The notes under the pieces were generated by a model. The model did no database searches, was not told where the DNA came from, and saw only the letters and a program-made list of their open reading frames with translations. The position numbers and the translations under genes are program-made. Shown one piece after another: positions 44,273-52,928 of a stretch of 64,000 bases of DNA. Position 1 is the stretch's first letter. Every line of letters starts with the position of its first letter. Source of the DNA: Lutibacter sp. HS1-25 (GTDB lineage Bacteria; Bacteroidota; Bacteroidia; Flavobacteriales; Flavobacteriaceae); assembly GCF_004121075.1 (NCBI RefSeq), contig NZ_RHLN01000010.1:1-64000 (forward strand). Direction: 5' to 3'.

Positions 44273-45118
44273 ATGAATAAACTAGCAGTATTAATTATCG
44301 CAGCATTAATTACAACAAGTTGCGTAACAGCACAAAAAATAAATCCTCCTGCAGGGCGTATAGCAGTAGTTGCAGATGGAAATTCACCTGATCCTGATGA
44401 TTTAGGCGGTACAGCAGTTTCCTTGGCTTTGCTTCGTGCTGCCGGCTTGGAAGATCGCTTGGTGCATTATTCACATTGTTGCGATTTGGTAGTTTTACAT
44501 AGAATTTCGGCAGAAGCTGAACATGAAAGACACGCTATGATGCAAACCACTTGTGACGGTACAGCCCGTCGTTGGGGAGGTTTTGATCACATTACTTTTT
44601 GGGATGCAAAATGGCAAACAGAACAAACTATTAAAGATTTAGTAAAAGCGATAAATGTATCTACTGAAGAAGATCCGCTGTGGATTGTAGAGGCTGGCGA
44701 GCCAGATATTATTGGTTTTGCATTGCAAGCATCGTCAAAAGAAAAACATAAATATGTAAAAGTAATTACGCACCATCCTGCAAATGATGATGCAGGAGAT
44801 TTTTTTAAGTGGCAAGAAATTTTAGATTTTGGGGTTGAAGAAGTTCGTATTCCAGATCAAAATATAAATCTTAAAGTAAATGAAGCTGAGTGGGATTGGG
44901 CAATGAATCATGCTGATGATCGTGTGCAATTTGTTTGGTTAATGGGTAAAATGGCTGAAATAGACAATGTGGTTAAATTTCAAAAAGGAAAATGGGATTG
45001 TTCTGATGCTGGAATGGTACTTTATTGGATCACAGGCGCTACAAATGGTGGTTTAGAACAAGGTTCTGTTGAACAGGTAAAAACATTATTACTTAACTAT
45101 ATAGAAAAGAATAATTAA
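44273..45118 (+). CDS. Nucleoside-hydrolase-like lipoprotein, substrate unknown
   Basis: This 281-residue protein has an N-terminal lipoprotein-type signal (ALITTSCVTAQ). The core GRIAVVADGNSPDPDDLGGT has the acidic DxDPDD-like cluster (Asp35, Asp40, Asp42, Asp43) that binds calcium in nucleoside hydrolases. WIVEAGEPDIIGFALQ and KYVKVITHHPANDDAGDFF are later Rossmann-like strands of the same fold. A DUF1593-type or IUNH-like enzyme is the best guess. Such proteins would hydrolyse an N- or O-ribosyl-like bond, but nothing in a polysaccharide locus suggests nucleosides, so the real substrate may be a sugar derivative. It lies 24 bp behind the carbohydrate-binding-like gene and 14 bp ahead of a sulfatase, so it belongs to that operon. 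Confidence 0.6.
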   Translation: MNKLAVLIIAALITTSCVTAQKINPPAGRIAVVADGNSPDPDDLGGTAVSLALLRAAGLEDRLVHYSHCCDLVVLHRISAEAEHERHAMMQTTCDGTARRWGGFDHITFWDAKWQTEQTIKDLVKAINVSTEEDPLWIVEAGEPDIIGFALQASSKEKHKYVKVITHHPANDDAGDFFKWQEILDFGVEEVRIPDQNINLKVNEAEWDWAMNHADDRVQFVWLMGKMAEIDNVVKFQKGKWDCSDAGMVLYWITGATNGGLEQGSVEQVKTLLLNYIEKNN

Positions 45119-45132
45119 GGGATTAAATTATT

Positions 45133-46596
45133 ATGAAATACCACTTCAAAAGTAAATTAAGTGTAATACTAATGCTATTTGTTGGGTTTGTTGGCTATTC
45201 TCAAAAAAGTATAATTAAATCTGAAAGCAAACAAAAACCTAATATTGTTTTTATATTTGCAGATCAATATAGAAGGGCTTCATTGGGTTTTTTAAATGAA
45301 GATCCAGTTGTTACTCCAAATATTGACAAGCTAGCCAAAGAAGGTGTTTTTTTTAGTAAAGCTGTTGCCAATCACCCACTTTGTAGTCCCTACCGTGCAA
45401 TGCTTTTAACTGGTAAATATCCACTCTCAAATGGTGTTGTAGCAAATTGTCAATCTTCTAGAACTCAATATGGAAATTATTTAAAAAACGATGAAATCAC
45501 TTTTTCAGATGTATTGGCTGAGAATGGCTACAGTGCAGGTTATGTAGGTAAATGGCACTTAGATGGGCCTGAGCCAACAGTACAAGGAGAAAAGGTGGTT
45601 TGGGATAGTTGGTGTCCACCTGATCAACGACATGGTTTTACATTCTGGTATGCATACGGAACTCATAATAAACATAACAATCCTTATTATTGGACGACCA
45701 ATGCTAGCGAAAACGAGATTGTAGATGTAAAACAATGGTCTCCAGAGCACGAAGCAGATATTATTATTGATTACTTAAAAAATGAAAATGATCAAAGAGA
45801 AAGCGATAAACCTTTTGCGATGTTTTGGTCTATCAATCCACCTCATACACCTTTCAATCAAGTACCTGAAAAATATAAGAATCATTATGCTGGGCAAGAT
45901 TATAAAACCTTATTAAATCGCCCTAATGTTGAATTTACCAATAATGAAGAATTAAAAAGAGGTGATAGAGGTGTTGATAAGAGATTAAATCAAGCGCCAG
46001 ACTATTTTGCTTCTGTAAATGGAGTAGATGAACAAATTGGGAGAGTGATTGAACAATTAAAAGCAATGGGACTTTATGAAAATACCATTATTGTATTTTC
46101 TTCAGATCACGGAGAAATGTTAGGAAGTCAAGGGTTAATGCATAAAAATGTATGGTTTCGTGAGGCTTATGAAATTCCATTTATAGTACACTATCCAAAA
46201 AAAATAAAACCTAAAACAGACGATTTATTAATCAGTGTTCCTGATTATATGCCTACAATCCTTGGGTTATTGGGACTTGGAGATAAAGTTCCAACTGCTG
46301 TTGAAGGTATTGATTATTCAAATGTATTTTTTAACAAACAAGTAACTAAACCAGATAAGCAACTTTATTTTGGTTCAGAACCATCTAACCCAAGTTCAGG
46401 AACTAGAGGATTTAGAAATAAGGATTACACTTTTGCTGTGGTAAAAGATGATGATGGTAATAAATTCTATTATTTATACAATGATAAAAAAGATCCTTAT
46501 CAAATGACCAATTTATGGGGTGAAGATTCTAAGTTGGATAAAAAAATGGAAGAAGAATTACAAAATCTTTTAAAAAGTATGAATGACCCTTGGTAG
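45133..46596 (+). CDS. S1 family sulfatase (CSPYR type)
   Basis: This 487-residue secreted sulfatase has a signal peptide ending GFVGYSQ. Metal ligands are seen in NIVFIFADQYRR and the formylglycine Cys84 in HPLCSPYRAMLLTG. GKWHLDGPEP and FSSDHGEMLGSQGLMHKNVW complete the active site. The third motif residue is Tyr (CSPYR), which still fits C-x-P-x-R. The DQYRR and KHNNPYYWT segments differ from the other sulfatases here, suggesting another S1 subfamily and sulfate position. It lies within the 43004-50946 unit, 14 bp behind the nucleoside-hydrolase-like gene. Confidence 0.9.
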   Translation: MKYHFKSKLSVILMLFVGFVGYSQKSIIKSESKQKPNIVFIFADQYRRASLGFLNEDPVVTPNIDKLAKEGVFFSKAVANHPLCSPYRAMLLTGKYPLSNGVVANCQSSRTQYGNYLKNDEITFSDVLAENGYSAGYVGKWHLDGPEPTVQGEKVVWDSWCPPDQRHGFTFWYAYGTHNKHNNPYYWTTNASENEIVDVKQWSPEHEADIIIDYLKNENDQRESDKPFAMFWSINPPHTPFNQVPEKYKNHYAGQDYKTLLNRPNVEFTNNEELKRGDRGVDKRLNQAPDYFASVNGVDEQIGRVIEQLKAMGLYENTIIVFSSDHGEMLGSQGLMHKNVWFREAYEIPFIVHYPKKIKPKTDDLLISVPDYMPTILGLLGLGDKVPTAVEGIDYSNVFFNKQVTKPDKQLYFGSEPSNPSSGTRGFRNKDYTFAVVKDDDGNKFYYLYNDKKDPYQMTNLWGEDSKLDKKMEEELQNLLKSMNDPW

Positions 46597-46653
46597 TTTT
46601 AAAAAATAAATAAACTTCATATATAATAACCTAATAATCAAAATAACTATTAA

Positions 46654-49119
46654 ATGAAAATACGCTTAAAACATTTTTTTAATTCACAAGGTTTATGGGC
46701 CTTTCTATTTATTCTTTTTATTAATTCGAGCCATTTATATGCGCAAATAACTTTAGAAAGTGAGGTGGAAATTTCAAATCAAGTACTTTTTTTTGATGGA
46801 ACTAAAGTAGCAGATTTAAATAATCTTCCTGCAAATTCTACAAGTGGCTATGATTACGCTTATGGTAATGCGCTTACGCCTCATGGAGATTGTATTAAAA
46901 CTTATAAAGATTTTGTTTTTATGACCTGGTATCGTGGTGGTAAAGATGATCGTCATGTAATGTTAACAAGGTATAATACCAAAACGGGTGTTCTAAAAAC
47001 AATTGAATTTCCTCATCAGCATACTGGTTTTGATGGTAATTGGTGGATAGGTGAAACCCACAATACCATTGCAGTTGGTATTTGCCCTAAAGATGAAACC
47101 GTTCATTTACTTTATGACATGCACAGAAATGGAAATGTAGCTGCATTTGCTAATGATTATTTGAGGTATTCTTACACTGTTGATGGTGCAGCAACAGTAC
47201 CAGATGATGAGTTTACATTAGATCGTTTTGTAAATTCTCCAGCCGGAAATTTCAAACATTTGGCATTTGATGGTATTGATGATGTAAATACAACAAAGTT
47301 GTTAACGTATCCTGCATTTTTTACCAATGATGAAGGTGACTTATTTATGAAAATGAGATTTGGTTACGATAGAAATGGTAAATTTTTATTTGCAAAATTT
47401 GATGGAACAAAATGGGAAGGATATACCGAATTTAATAAAATGCAAGCCTCAAGTGATCCAACAGTTGCATTTAATTGGGGATTGTATGGCGATTTTAAAT
47501 ACTTAAATGGTAAATTAAGAATTGGTTTTCAGCGAAGATATGGTGATAGAAACGACAAATACCTGTATCAAAATGGTATTTATTATGCTTATACTGATGA
47601 TCCAAATGGATTAACGCAATGGAAAGATTATAAGGGTGTAGGTTTTACGAGACCAATAGCAAATGCTGACTTAATTAAAATTGCAGAACCTGGTGATTTT
47701 GTTGCTACTACTCAAAAAGATATGGTTTATATTATAGGTGGTTTTGATTTTACTGTTACAGCTCGTGGAGATGAGCATTTTGTAAGTACAGTTAAGGATA
47801 ACCAATTTAATGTAACAAAAAAATTGCATACCTACCGTAAAGCTACAGATGCTGATTTTACTACAGAAGAATACGATGCTGGTAGCGAATTATATACTTC
47901 AGGAGATGATGTGTATGTTATTGGTTTAAAAAATGGTCGTGTAAATATTGTGAAAACTGAAGGAGGTACTAATAATTTTGTAGAAGTCTATCAACAAACT
48001 ACAGGGCCAACATTTGATAAAGGAGTGGTATATGTAGATAATGGTAAACTATACTATTATTTAAAACAAGCTGGTGGAACAGGAGATCAACGTACTACTT
48101 ATTTACAAATTTTTGATTTAGGTATTGTCGTTACGCCAGAACCTTTTGGAGTGTCACTTTTAACACCTCAAGATAGTGATGTGTTTAGTGAAGGAGATGA
48201 TGTATCATTGTATGCAAAGGCCACAACAGATAATGGTTCAATTACAAAAGTTGAATTTTTAATTAACGATGCTGTATTTGCCGAAGATTTAACATCACCT
48301 TATTCATTAAATTGGACAGCTGCTGCCAAAGGTTTTTATACCATTAAAGCTATTGCATATGACGATCAAGGTGCTTCGATTTCTTCTTCAGAAATTACTG
48401 TTGAAGTAAAAGAAGTTGATTTAACCGATTTATCTGGCGATATCTATAGATTAAGAAATGTGGCAACGGGACAATTCTTGCAGGCTCAGGCAGCATCAGC
48501 AACTCCTGTACTAATGAATAATTCTGGTGATGGACAAGATAAAGAATGGTCTTTTGTCAAAACCGGCACTAATTTTTATAATATTGATAGTGAGTTAACA
48601 GGTATTTTACGGGCTACAGGTAGTAGCTTTTTACCTCCTTATGCTGCTGTAAATACAACTAAAGGTTCTCCAGCTACAGATTCAGATAAGATTTGGACGG
48701 TACATTATATAGCGGCTGATAATACTTATAGATTTGAAGCAGGAAGTAATGGTAGATTTTTGTATCATGATGCTGATGGAACTGTGTATAATAGTGCGGC
48801 TTTGGATACAGATGCCAGAAGTAAATGGCAAGTTATATCAAAAAGCGTTACACTTGGTGTTGATGATTTAGATTTAAATGCGTCTTTTATTAAATTGTAT
48901 CCTAATCCTGCAAAAAATGAATTTACAATTGTTTTTAAAGGAAGTGAAAATAGAACGATCATTATTTCTGATGTTTTGGGAAAAGAGGTTTATAAATACA
49001 CAACAAATAATGAAAGTATTCGGATAGACAATGAAGGACAGTTTAAAACAGGAGTTTATATTGTTAAAGTTGTAGGCGAGAATCAAAAATCATATGTTAA
49101 AAAACTGATTGTTAATTAA
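46654..49119 (+). CDS. T9SS-secreted BNR_4 lyase-like protein with Ig-like and ricin-like domains
   Basis: This 821-residue protein has a signal peptide ending SHLYAQ. Residues about 50-490 form a BNR_4 beta-propeller: GGKDDRHVMLTRYNTKTG, ETHNTIAVGICPKDETVHLL with His136, TKLLTYPAFFTNDEGDLFMK, and RIGFQRRYGDRNDKYLYQNG. These match the pattern of the protein at 18652 and of propeller polysaccharide lyases. Residues about 500-585 form an Ig-like Big_9-type domain (ITKVEFLINDAVFAEDL), and 590-735 a ricin-type beta-trefoil (DIYRLRNVATGQFLQAQAAS) that should bind carbohydrate. The last 75 residues (IKLYPNPAKNEFTIVFKG to SYVKKLIVN) are a type A T9SS sorting domain. It is the only clear T9SS cargo in the window and thus the likely first extracellular depolymerase of the locus. 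Lyase activity is inferred. Confidence 0.75.
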   Translation: MKIRLKHFFNSQGLWAFLFILFINSSHLYAQITLESEVEISNQVLFFDGTKVADLNNLPANSTSGYDYAYGNALTPHGDCIKTYKDFVFMTWYRGGKDDRHVMLTRYNTKTGVLKTIEFPHQHTGFDGNWWIGETHNTIAVGICPKDETVHLLYDMHRNGNVAAFANDYLRYSYTVDGAATVPDDEFTLDRFVNSPAGNFKHLAFDGIDDVNTTKLLTYPAFFTNDEGDLFMKMRFGYDRNGKFLFAKFDGTKWEGYTEFNKMQASSDPTVAFNWGLYGDFKYLNGKLRIGFQRRYGDRNDKYLYQNGIYYAYTDDPNGLTQWKDYKGVGFTRPIANADLIKIAEPGDFVATTQKDMVYIIGGFDFTVTARGDEHFVSTVKDNQFNVTKKLHTYRKATDADFTTEEYDAGSELYTSGDDVYVIGLKNGRVNIVKTEGGTNNFVEVYQQTTGPTFDKGVVYVDNGKLYYYLKQAGGTGDQRTTYLQIFDLGIVVTPEPFGVSLLTPQDSDVFSEGDDVSLYAKATTDNGSITKVEFLINDAVFAEDLTSPYSLNWTAAAKGFYTIKAIAYDDQGASISSSEITVEVKEVDLTDLSGDIYRLRNVATGQFLQAQAASATPVLMNNSGDGQDKEWSFVKTGTNFYNIDSELTGILRATGSSFLPPYAAVNTTKGSPATDSDKIWTVHYIAADNTYRFEAGSNGRFLYHDADGTVYNSAALDTDARSKWQVISKSVTLGVDDLDLNASFIKLYPNPAKNEFTIVFKGSENRTIIISDVLGKEVYKYTTNNESIRIDNEGQFKTGVYIVKVVGENQKSYVKKLIVN

Positions 49120-49141
49120 ATTATGTAGTTCTTTAAATTAT

Positions 49142-49330
49142 AAAACACGGCAACAGTTGGGATGTTGTTGTTCATTGAGTCTTTATTCTGTTGCAGTTCG
49201 TAATCCTGTTTTTCAGTTGACCACATCAGTATTTGATAAAATTAAAATCAAATTAGAAAATGGAAAGGAATTTCTTATAATAACTAATGGACAAGAGAAA
49301 ATGGTTTTTATATCCAAAAAGCTAAATTAA
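49142..49330 (+). pseudogene. C-terminal scar of a GH92-like glycosidase
   Basis: The frame reads QLGCCCSLSLYSVAV, then RNPVFQLTTSVFDKIKIKLE and NGKEFLIITNGQ, then a stop. This resembles the last 60 residues of GH92-type enzymes, where an S-x-LG-x-Y-P/S-V segment leads to xSPxFDKVxIxLENGKxFxI. The expected tryptophan-rich helix before it is corrupted (CCCSLSL), and nothing upstream continues the domain because the T9SS gene ends at 49119. I read it as a remnant of a lost glycosidase gene. The family is named from remembered patterns only and is uncertain. Confidence 0.45.
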
Positions 49331-49503
49331 ATAGCTAAATTCATAAAAAAGCCTCATCAGTCATAACCAAATGAGAAATGGTGGTTTATTAGGGTGTAAA
49401 ATATCAAAAAGTCCCAATAAAAAAGGTAATGCAGTAAATATTGAAAAAGGAAATTTAAACATTAAGAATAATAAAGAAGACTAACAAATAATTATAAATA
49501 TTG

Positions 49504-50946
49504 ATGAAAAAATACCTATTAGCATTCATAATCAGTCTAAATTTTGGCTCAACCATATTTGCTCAAGAACAACCAAATGTGGTTGTTTTTTTAATGGACG
49601 ATTTACGGCCTGAATTGGGTTGCTATGGCGATCCAATGATAAAAAGTCCTAACATTGATCGTTTGGCAAATGAAGGTGTGCTGTTTCAGAATGCGTATGC
49701 TCAACAGGCACTTTGCGCACCTTCACGTATGAGTATATTAACAGGTTTACGCCCTGAAACTATTGGTATCTATTCCTTATTTACACCGCTACGTTCAAAG
49801 TATAAAGATATGGTTACAATGCCTCAGTTTTTTAAGGAGCATGGTTATACCACTGTAAGTGTAGGTAAAGTATATCACCATACTACTGATGATACAGAAA
49901 GTTGGAGTATTCATATTCCTAAAGAGTCAAATTCTTGGGTGAAACCTGAAAATTTAGCTTTAATAGATAGTCTTAAAAGTGCAGGTATTAATGGTAATGG
50001 ACCTGCTTTTGAATGTGCAGATGTTGCTGATGAAGCTTATAAAGACGGGCGTACAGCAAACCACGCTATTGAAATACTTCAAAAAGTTAAAGATGAAAAG
50101 TTTTTGATGTTTGTAGGTTTAACCAAACCTCATCTTCCGTTTAACGCTCCAAAAAAATATTGGGATTTATACAATAGAGAACAGTTTAATGTTCCAGCAA
50201 AATTAGCTCCCAAAGATATGTACAGACTTGCGCTTACAAATTGGGGTGAGTTACGCGGTTATTATGGGATACCTTCAGAAGGACTTTTAGATGATGATCT
50301 TACAAAAGAATTGATTCATGGTTACCATGCATCTGTAAGTTATAGCGATGCGCAAATTGGTAAAGTGATGCAGGCATTGGAGGAACTTGATTTACGTAAA
50401 AATACCATTGTTATTCTGATGGGTGATCACGGTTATAAATTAGGCGAATATGGTGCTTGGTGTAAGCATAGCAATTTTGAAATTGATGTAAATGTGCCAT
50501 TTATTATTAGTAGAGAAACAAGTTACAAAAACAGGGTAACAAATCAAAAATCAAATGCTTTGGTTGAAAATGTTGATTTGTTTAAAACTGTTGCAGAAGC
50601 CTGTTGTTTTGAAACGCCATCCATAGAGGGTAAAAGTCTTGTGCCATTATTAGACAATCCAAATGCGGATTGGAGTAAAGGTGCTTATAGTTTATATCCA
50701 AGAGGAAAAAATACCATGGGATTTACTTGTACCAATGGCGAATATAGATATACCGAATGGTGGGATAATAAAGCGCAAAAGGCAATTGATCAAGAGCTTT
50801 ATTTGTGTAAGCAAAATTATATGGAAGAAACACAAAACTTAGCAAAAGATCCAAACTATAACAATGAGGTGCTTAAAATGATGAAATTACTCGAAATACA
50901 GTTCCCTTTAGATAAGAGGTCATCTTATCCACAAAACGATAAATAG
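49504..50946 (+). CDS. S1 family sulfatase, iduronate-2-sulfatase-like
   Basis: This 480-residue secreted sulfatase has a signal peptide ending [27 protein letters not shown] gives the metal ligands and [20 protein letters not shown] the formylglycine Cys71. [16 protein letters not shown] and [20 protein letters not shown] are characteristic of the iduronate-2-sulfatase branch (S1_7). Ulvan contains iduronic acid, but its sulfate is mainly on rhamnose C3; in this family the substrate cannot be taken from the name. A TTG precedes the ATG at 49504, and the ATG is preferred. It ends the 43004 unit, followed by a strong terminator. Confidence 0.9.
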   Translation: MKKYLLAFIISLNFGSTIFAQEQPNVVVFLMDDLRPELGCYGDPMIKSPNIDRLANEGVLFQNAYAQQALCAPSRMSILTGLRPETIGIYSLFTPLRSKYKDMVTMPQFFKEHGYTTVSVGKVYHHTTDDTESWSIHIPKESNSWVKPENLALIDSLKSAGINGNGPAFECADVADEAYKDGRTANHAIEILQKVKDEKFLMFVGLTKPHLPFNAPKKYWDLYNREQFNVPAKLAPKDMYRLALTNWGELRGYYGIPSEGLLDDDLTKELIHGYHASVSYSDAQIGKVMQALEELDLRKNTIVILMGDHGYKLGEYGAWCKHSNFEIDVNVPFIISRETSYKNRVTNQKSNALVENVDLFKTVAEACCFETPSIEGKSLVPLLDNPNADWSKGAYSLYPRGKNTMGFTCTNGEYRYTEWWDNKAQKAIDQELYLCKQNYMEETQNLAKDPNYNNEVLKMMKLLEIQFPLDKRSSYPQNDK

Positions 50947-50978
50947 TTTAATTTTAAGGTGTTAATTTTTGTATTTTA

Positions 50979-51025
50979 AAAAATCAAAAGAATTTGTGTA
51001 AAATTAAATTCTTTTGATTTTTTTT
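50979..51025 (+). terminator. Rho-independent terminator after the 49504 sulfatase
   Basis: A perfect 17-bp stem AAAAATCAAAAGAATTT (50979-50995) with AAATTCTTTTGATTTTT (51006-51022), a 10-nt loop, ending in a T-run. Confidence 0.88.
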
Positions 51026-51044
51026 ATGCTATTGCAAAATGCTA

Positions 51045-51089
51045 CAGTAATGTGCAGGACAGTTTTTTTATTGTTGATACGTAATATTG
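51045..51089 (+). promoter_or_regulatory. CAGGAYA promoter element, site g (PL38-like unit)
   Basis: CAG at 51045 and CAGGACA at 51055-51061 are 10 bp apart. TAATATTG (51082-51089) follows after 20 nt, identical to the octamer at site c. The preferred ATG at 51146 is 56 nt downstream. The site lies inside a longer open frame from 51014, which supports the later start. Confidence 0.6.
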
Positions 51090-51145
51090 AAGTATGTAAT
51101 GTCTTAAGTAGAATGCTTTTTTTTCAGAAAAAAATAAAAACAACC

Positions 51146-52369
51146 ATGATTCAAAATACCTTTAAAATATGCTTTGTTAGTTTATTTATATTGATAGCTA
51201 TCAATTTTAAAACAAATGCACAAATTGAACAAAATTCGGCTAAAAAAACATTGTCGGTTTTAGATTATAACAAACTTGTTTATGTAAAAGAAAATAAGAA
51301 TTCAACCCAGTTTTCTTCATTGTACAAACAATTGCTGGAGGATGCAGATAAAGCATTGCATGAAGGTCCTTTTTCGGTAGTAGATAAAACTCAAATTCCG
51401 CCAAGTGGCAGTAAACACGACTATATTTCTTTGGGGCCTTATTGGTGGCCAGATCCAAATAAATCAGATGGTTTACCGTGGATTAGACGAGATGGAGAGA
51501 TAAATCCACTAACTCGCGGAACTAGTACTGATGAAACAACAAAAGATAAAATGTTTCACAATACCAATACGTTGGCAATGGCTTATTTTTTTTCAGATAA
51601 AAAACAATATGCTAAAAAAGCATTGGAATTATTAAAAGTTTGGTTTGTAAATGAAGACACTAAAATGAATCCAAATCTTGATTTTGCGCAGGGTATTCCT
51701 GGTTTAAATACAGGTCGCGGAATTGGTATTATAGAGTTTGCTGGAATTACAAATATAATAGCTGCTATTGAAATTTTAGAATTGAGTAAAGAAATGGATG
51801 CCGAAACCAGTAAAAGTCTTCGCTTGTGGTTTTCAGATTATTTAAATTGGCTTCAAACTAGTGAAAATGGCATTTTTGAAAAAAACACTAAAAACAATCA
51901 TGCCACACATTATGACACTCAAATTGTAAGTATATTGTTGTTTTTAAATAGGGATAATGAAGCTAAAGAAGTTTTAGAAGCGGTTAAAACATTGCGCATT
52001 GCTAAACAAATTCAACCAAACGGTGAACAACCACATGAACTGGAGCGTACAAAGGCAATGTCGTATAGCACTATGAATTTAAAAGGATTTACAGAGCTTG
52101 CTTTTTTAGGAAAAAAAGTAAATGTAGATTTATGGAATTACGAAGCTGAAAATGGGGCAAGTATTAAAAAAGCCTATGAGTTTTTAAAGCCTTATGCCGA
52201 AGGTAAAAAAGATTGGAATTACAAACAAATAGGTGATTTAGATAAAGCGCAGCATAAATTAAAACAACTGTTTGTATTGGCGGGTAGTGAATTTAATGTT
52301 GAAGCGTATTGTAAAATTGGTTTAGACAAAGATGTTGAAGCATCTTCATTATTATATTTTTGTAACTAA
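51146..52369 (+). CDS. Alginate_lyase-domain protein, PL38-like
   Basis: With the start at 51146 the protein has 407 residues and a signal peptide ending FKTNAQ; the upstream ATG at 51014 would put 44 non-signal residues and promoter site g inside the gene. The alpha/alpha-barrel alginate_lyase domain (PF05426) is recognised by HDYISLGPYWWPDPNKSDGL, PWIRRDGEINPLTRG, HNTNTLAMAYFFSDKKQYA, and KNNHATHYDTQIVSILLF with His252 and Tyr256 as candidate catalytic residues. Members of PL38 cut beta-1,4-glucuronan, and uronic-acid-specific lyase activity would suit a polymer of rhamnose and glucuronate. It heads a unit with rhamnose mutarotase and an esterase. Exact substrate is inferred only. Confidence 0.78.
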   Translation: MIQNTFKICFVSLFILIAINFKTNAQIEQNSAKKTLSVLDYNKLVYVKENKNSTQFSSLYKQLLEDADKALHEGPFSVVDKTQIPPSGSKHDYISLGPYWWPDPNKSDGLPWIRRDGEINPLTRGTSTDETTKDKMFHNTNTLAMAYFFSDKKQYAKKALELLKVWFVNEDTKMNPNLDFAQGIPGLNTGRGIGIIEFAGITNIIAAIEILELSKEMDAETSKSLRLWFSDYLNWLQTSENGIFEKNTKNNHATHYDTQIVSILLFLNRDNEAKEVLEAVKTLRIAKQIQPNGEQPHELERTKAMSYSTMNLKGFTELAFLGKKVNVDLWNYEAENGASIKKAYEFLKPYAEGKKDWNYKQIGDLDKAQHKLKQLFVLAGSEFNVEAYCKIGLDKDVEASSLLYFCN

Positions 52370-52486
52370 ACCTATAAATTATAAAAAATGGAAAAATCAA
52401 CTTCAGAAGAATTATAAAAAGTGAGTTTAAAATTAAGTTTGAAGTTGACGAGATATCGATTAAATAAAACATAAAATAATATTAAA

Positions 52487-52804
52487 ATGGAACAAAGATT
52501 AGCATTTAAAATGAAATTAAATAAAGGTCAAAAAGAAGCTTATACAAAACGTCATAATGAATTGTGGCCAGAATTAAGACAACTTCTAAAAGATAATGGT
52601 GTAAGCGAGTATTCAATTTTTTTAGATGAAGAAACCAGTACGCTTTTTGCTTTTCAAAAAGTTTCAGGAAAGGGAGGCTCTCAAGATTTAGCATCTAATG
52701 AAATTGTAAAAAAATGGTGGGATTTTATGGCTGATATTATGGAAGTTAATCCAGACAATTCACCAGTTTCAATTCCGTTAGAAGAGGTGTTTTTTATGCC
52801 TTAA
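52487..52804 (+). CDS. rhaM: L-rhamnose mutarotase
   Basis: This 105-residue cytoplasmic enzyme interconverts alpha- and beta-L-rhamnose. It matches RhaM along its full length: LNKGQKEAYTKRHNELWPEL with Tyr19 and His23, EYSIFLDEETSTLFAF, KWWDFMADIMEVNPDNSPVS and the C-terminal LEEVFFMP. There is no signal peptide. It follows the PL38-like gene by 117 bp and precedes an esterase by 124 bp. It is direct evidence that free L-rhamnose is the product the locus delivers to the cytoplasm, together with rhaT at 14466. The kinase, isomerase and aldolase, or the oxidative pathway, are not in this window. Confidence 0.93.
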   Translation: MEQRLAFKMKLNKGQKEAYTKRHNELWPELRQLLKDNGVSEYSIFLDEETSTLFAFQKVSGKGGSQDLASNEIVKKWWDFMADIMEVNPDNSPVSIPLEEVFFMP

Positions 52805-52928
52805 TTGAAGTGGGTTTAAAGTTTGTGTTTTATTTTTAATATTGGTAAAAAATTGTTTGTGAGTTATTTACGTGTGTTATAAGTAAAAATTATATTGTAT
52901 CTTCTACAACGCAATTAAAATTAAAAAA

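Noticed and set aside
51014-51145. Upstream ATG of the PL38-like gene
   Set aside because: The extension contains promoter site g and would bury the signal peptide.
52388-52417. Ten-codon frame MEKSTSEEL between the PL38-like gene and rhaM
   Set aside because: Too short to evaluate and without similarity that I can recognise. Could be a scar, but nothing supports it.
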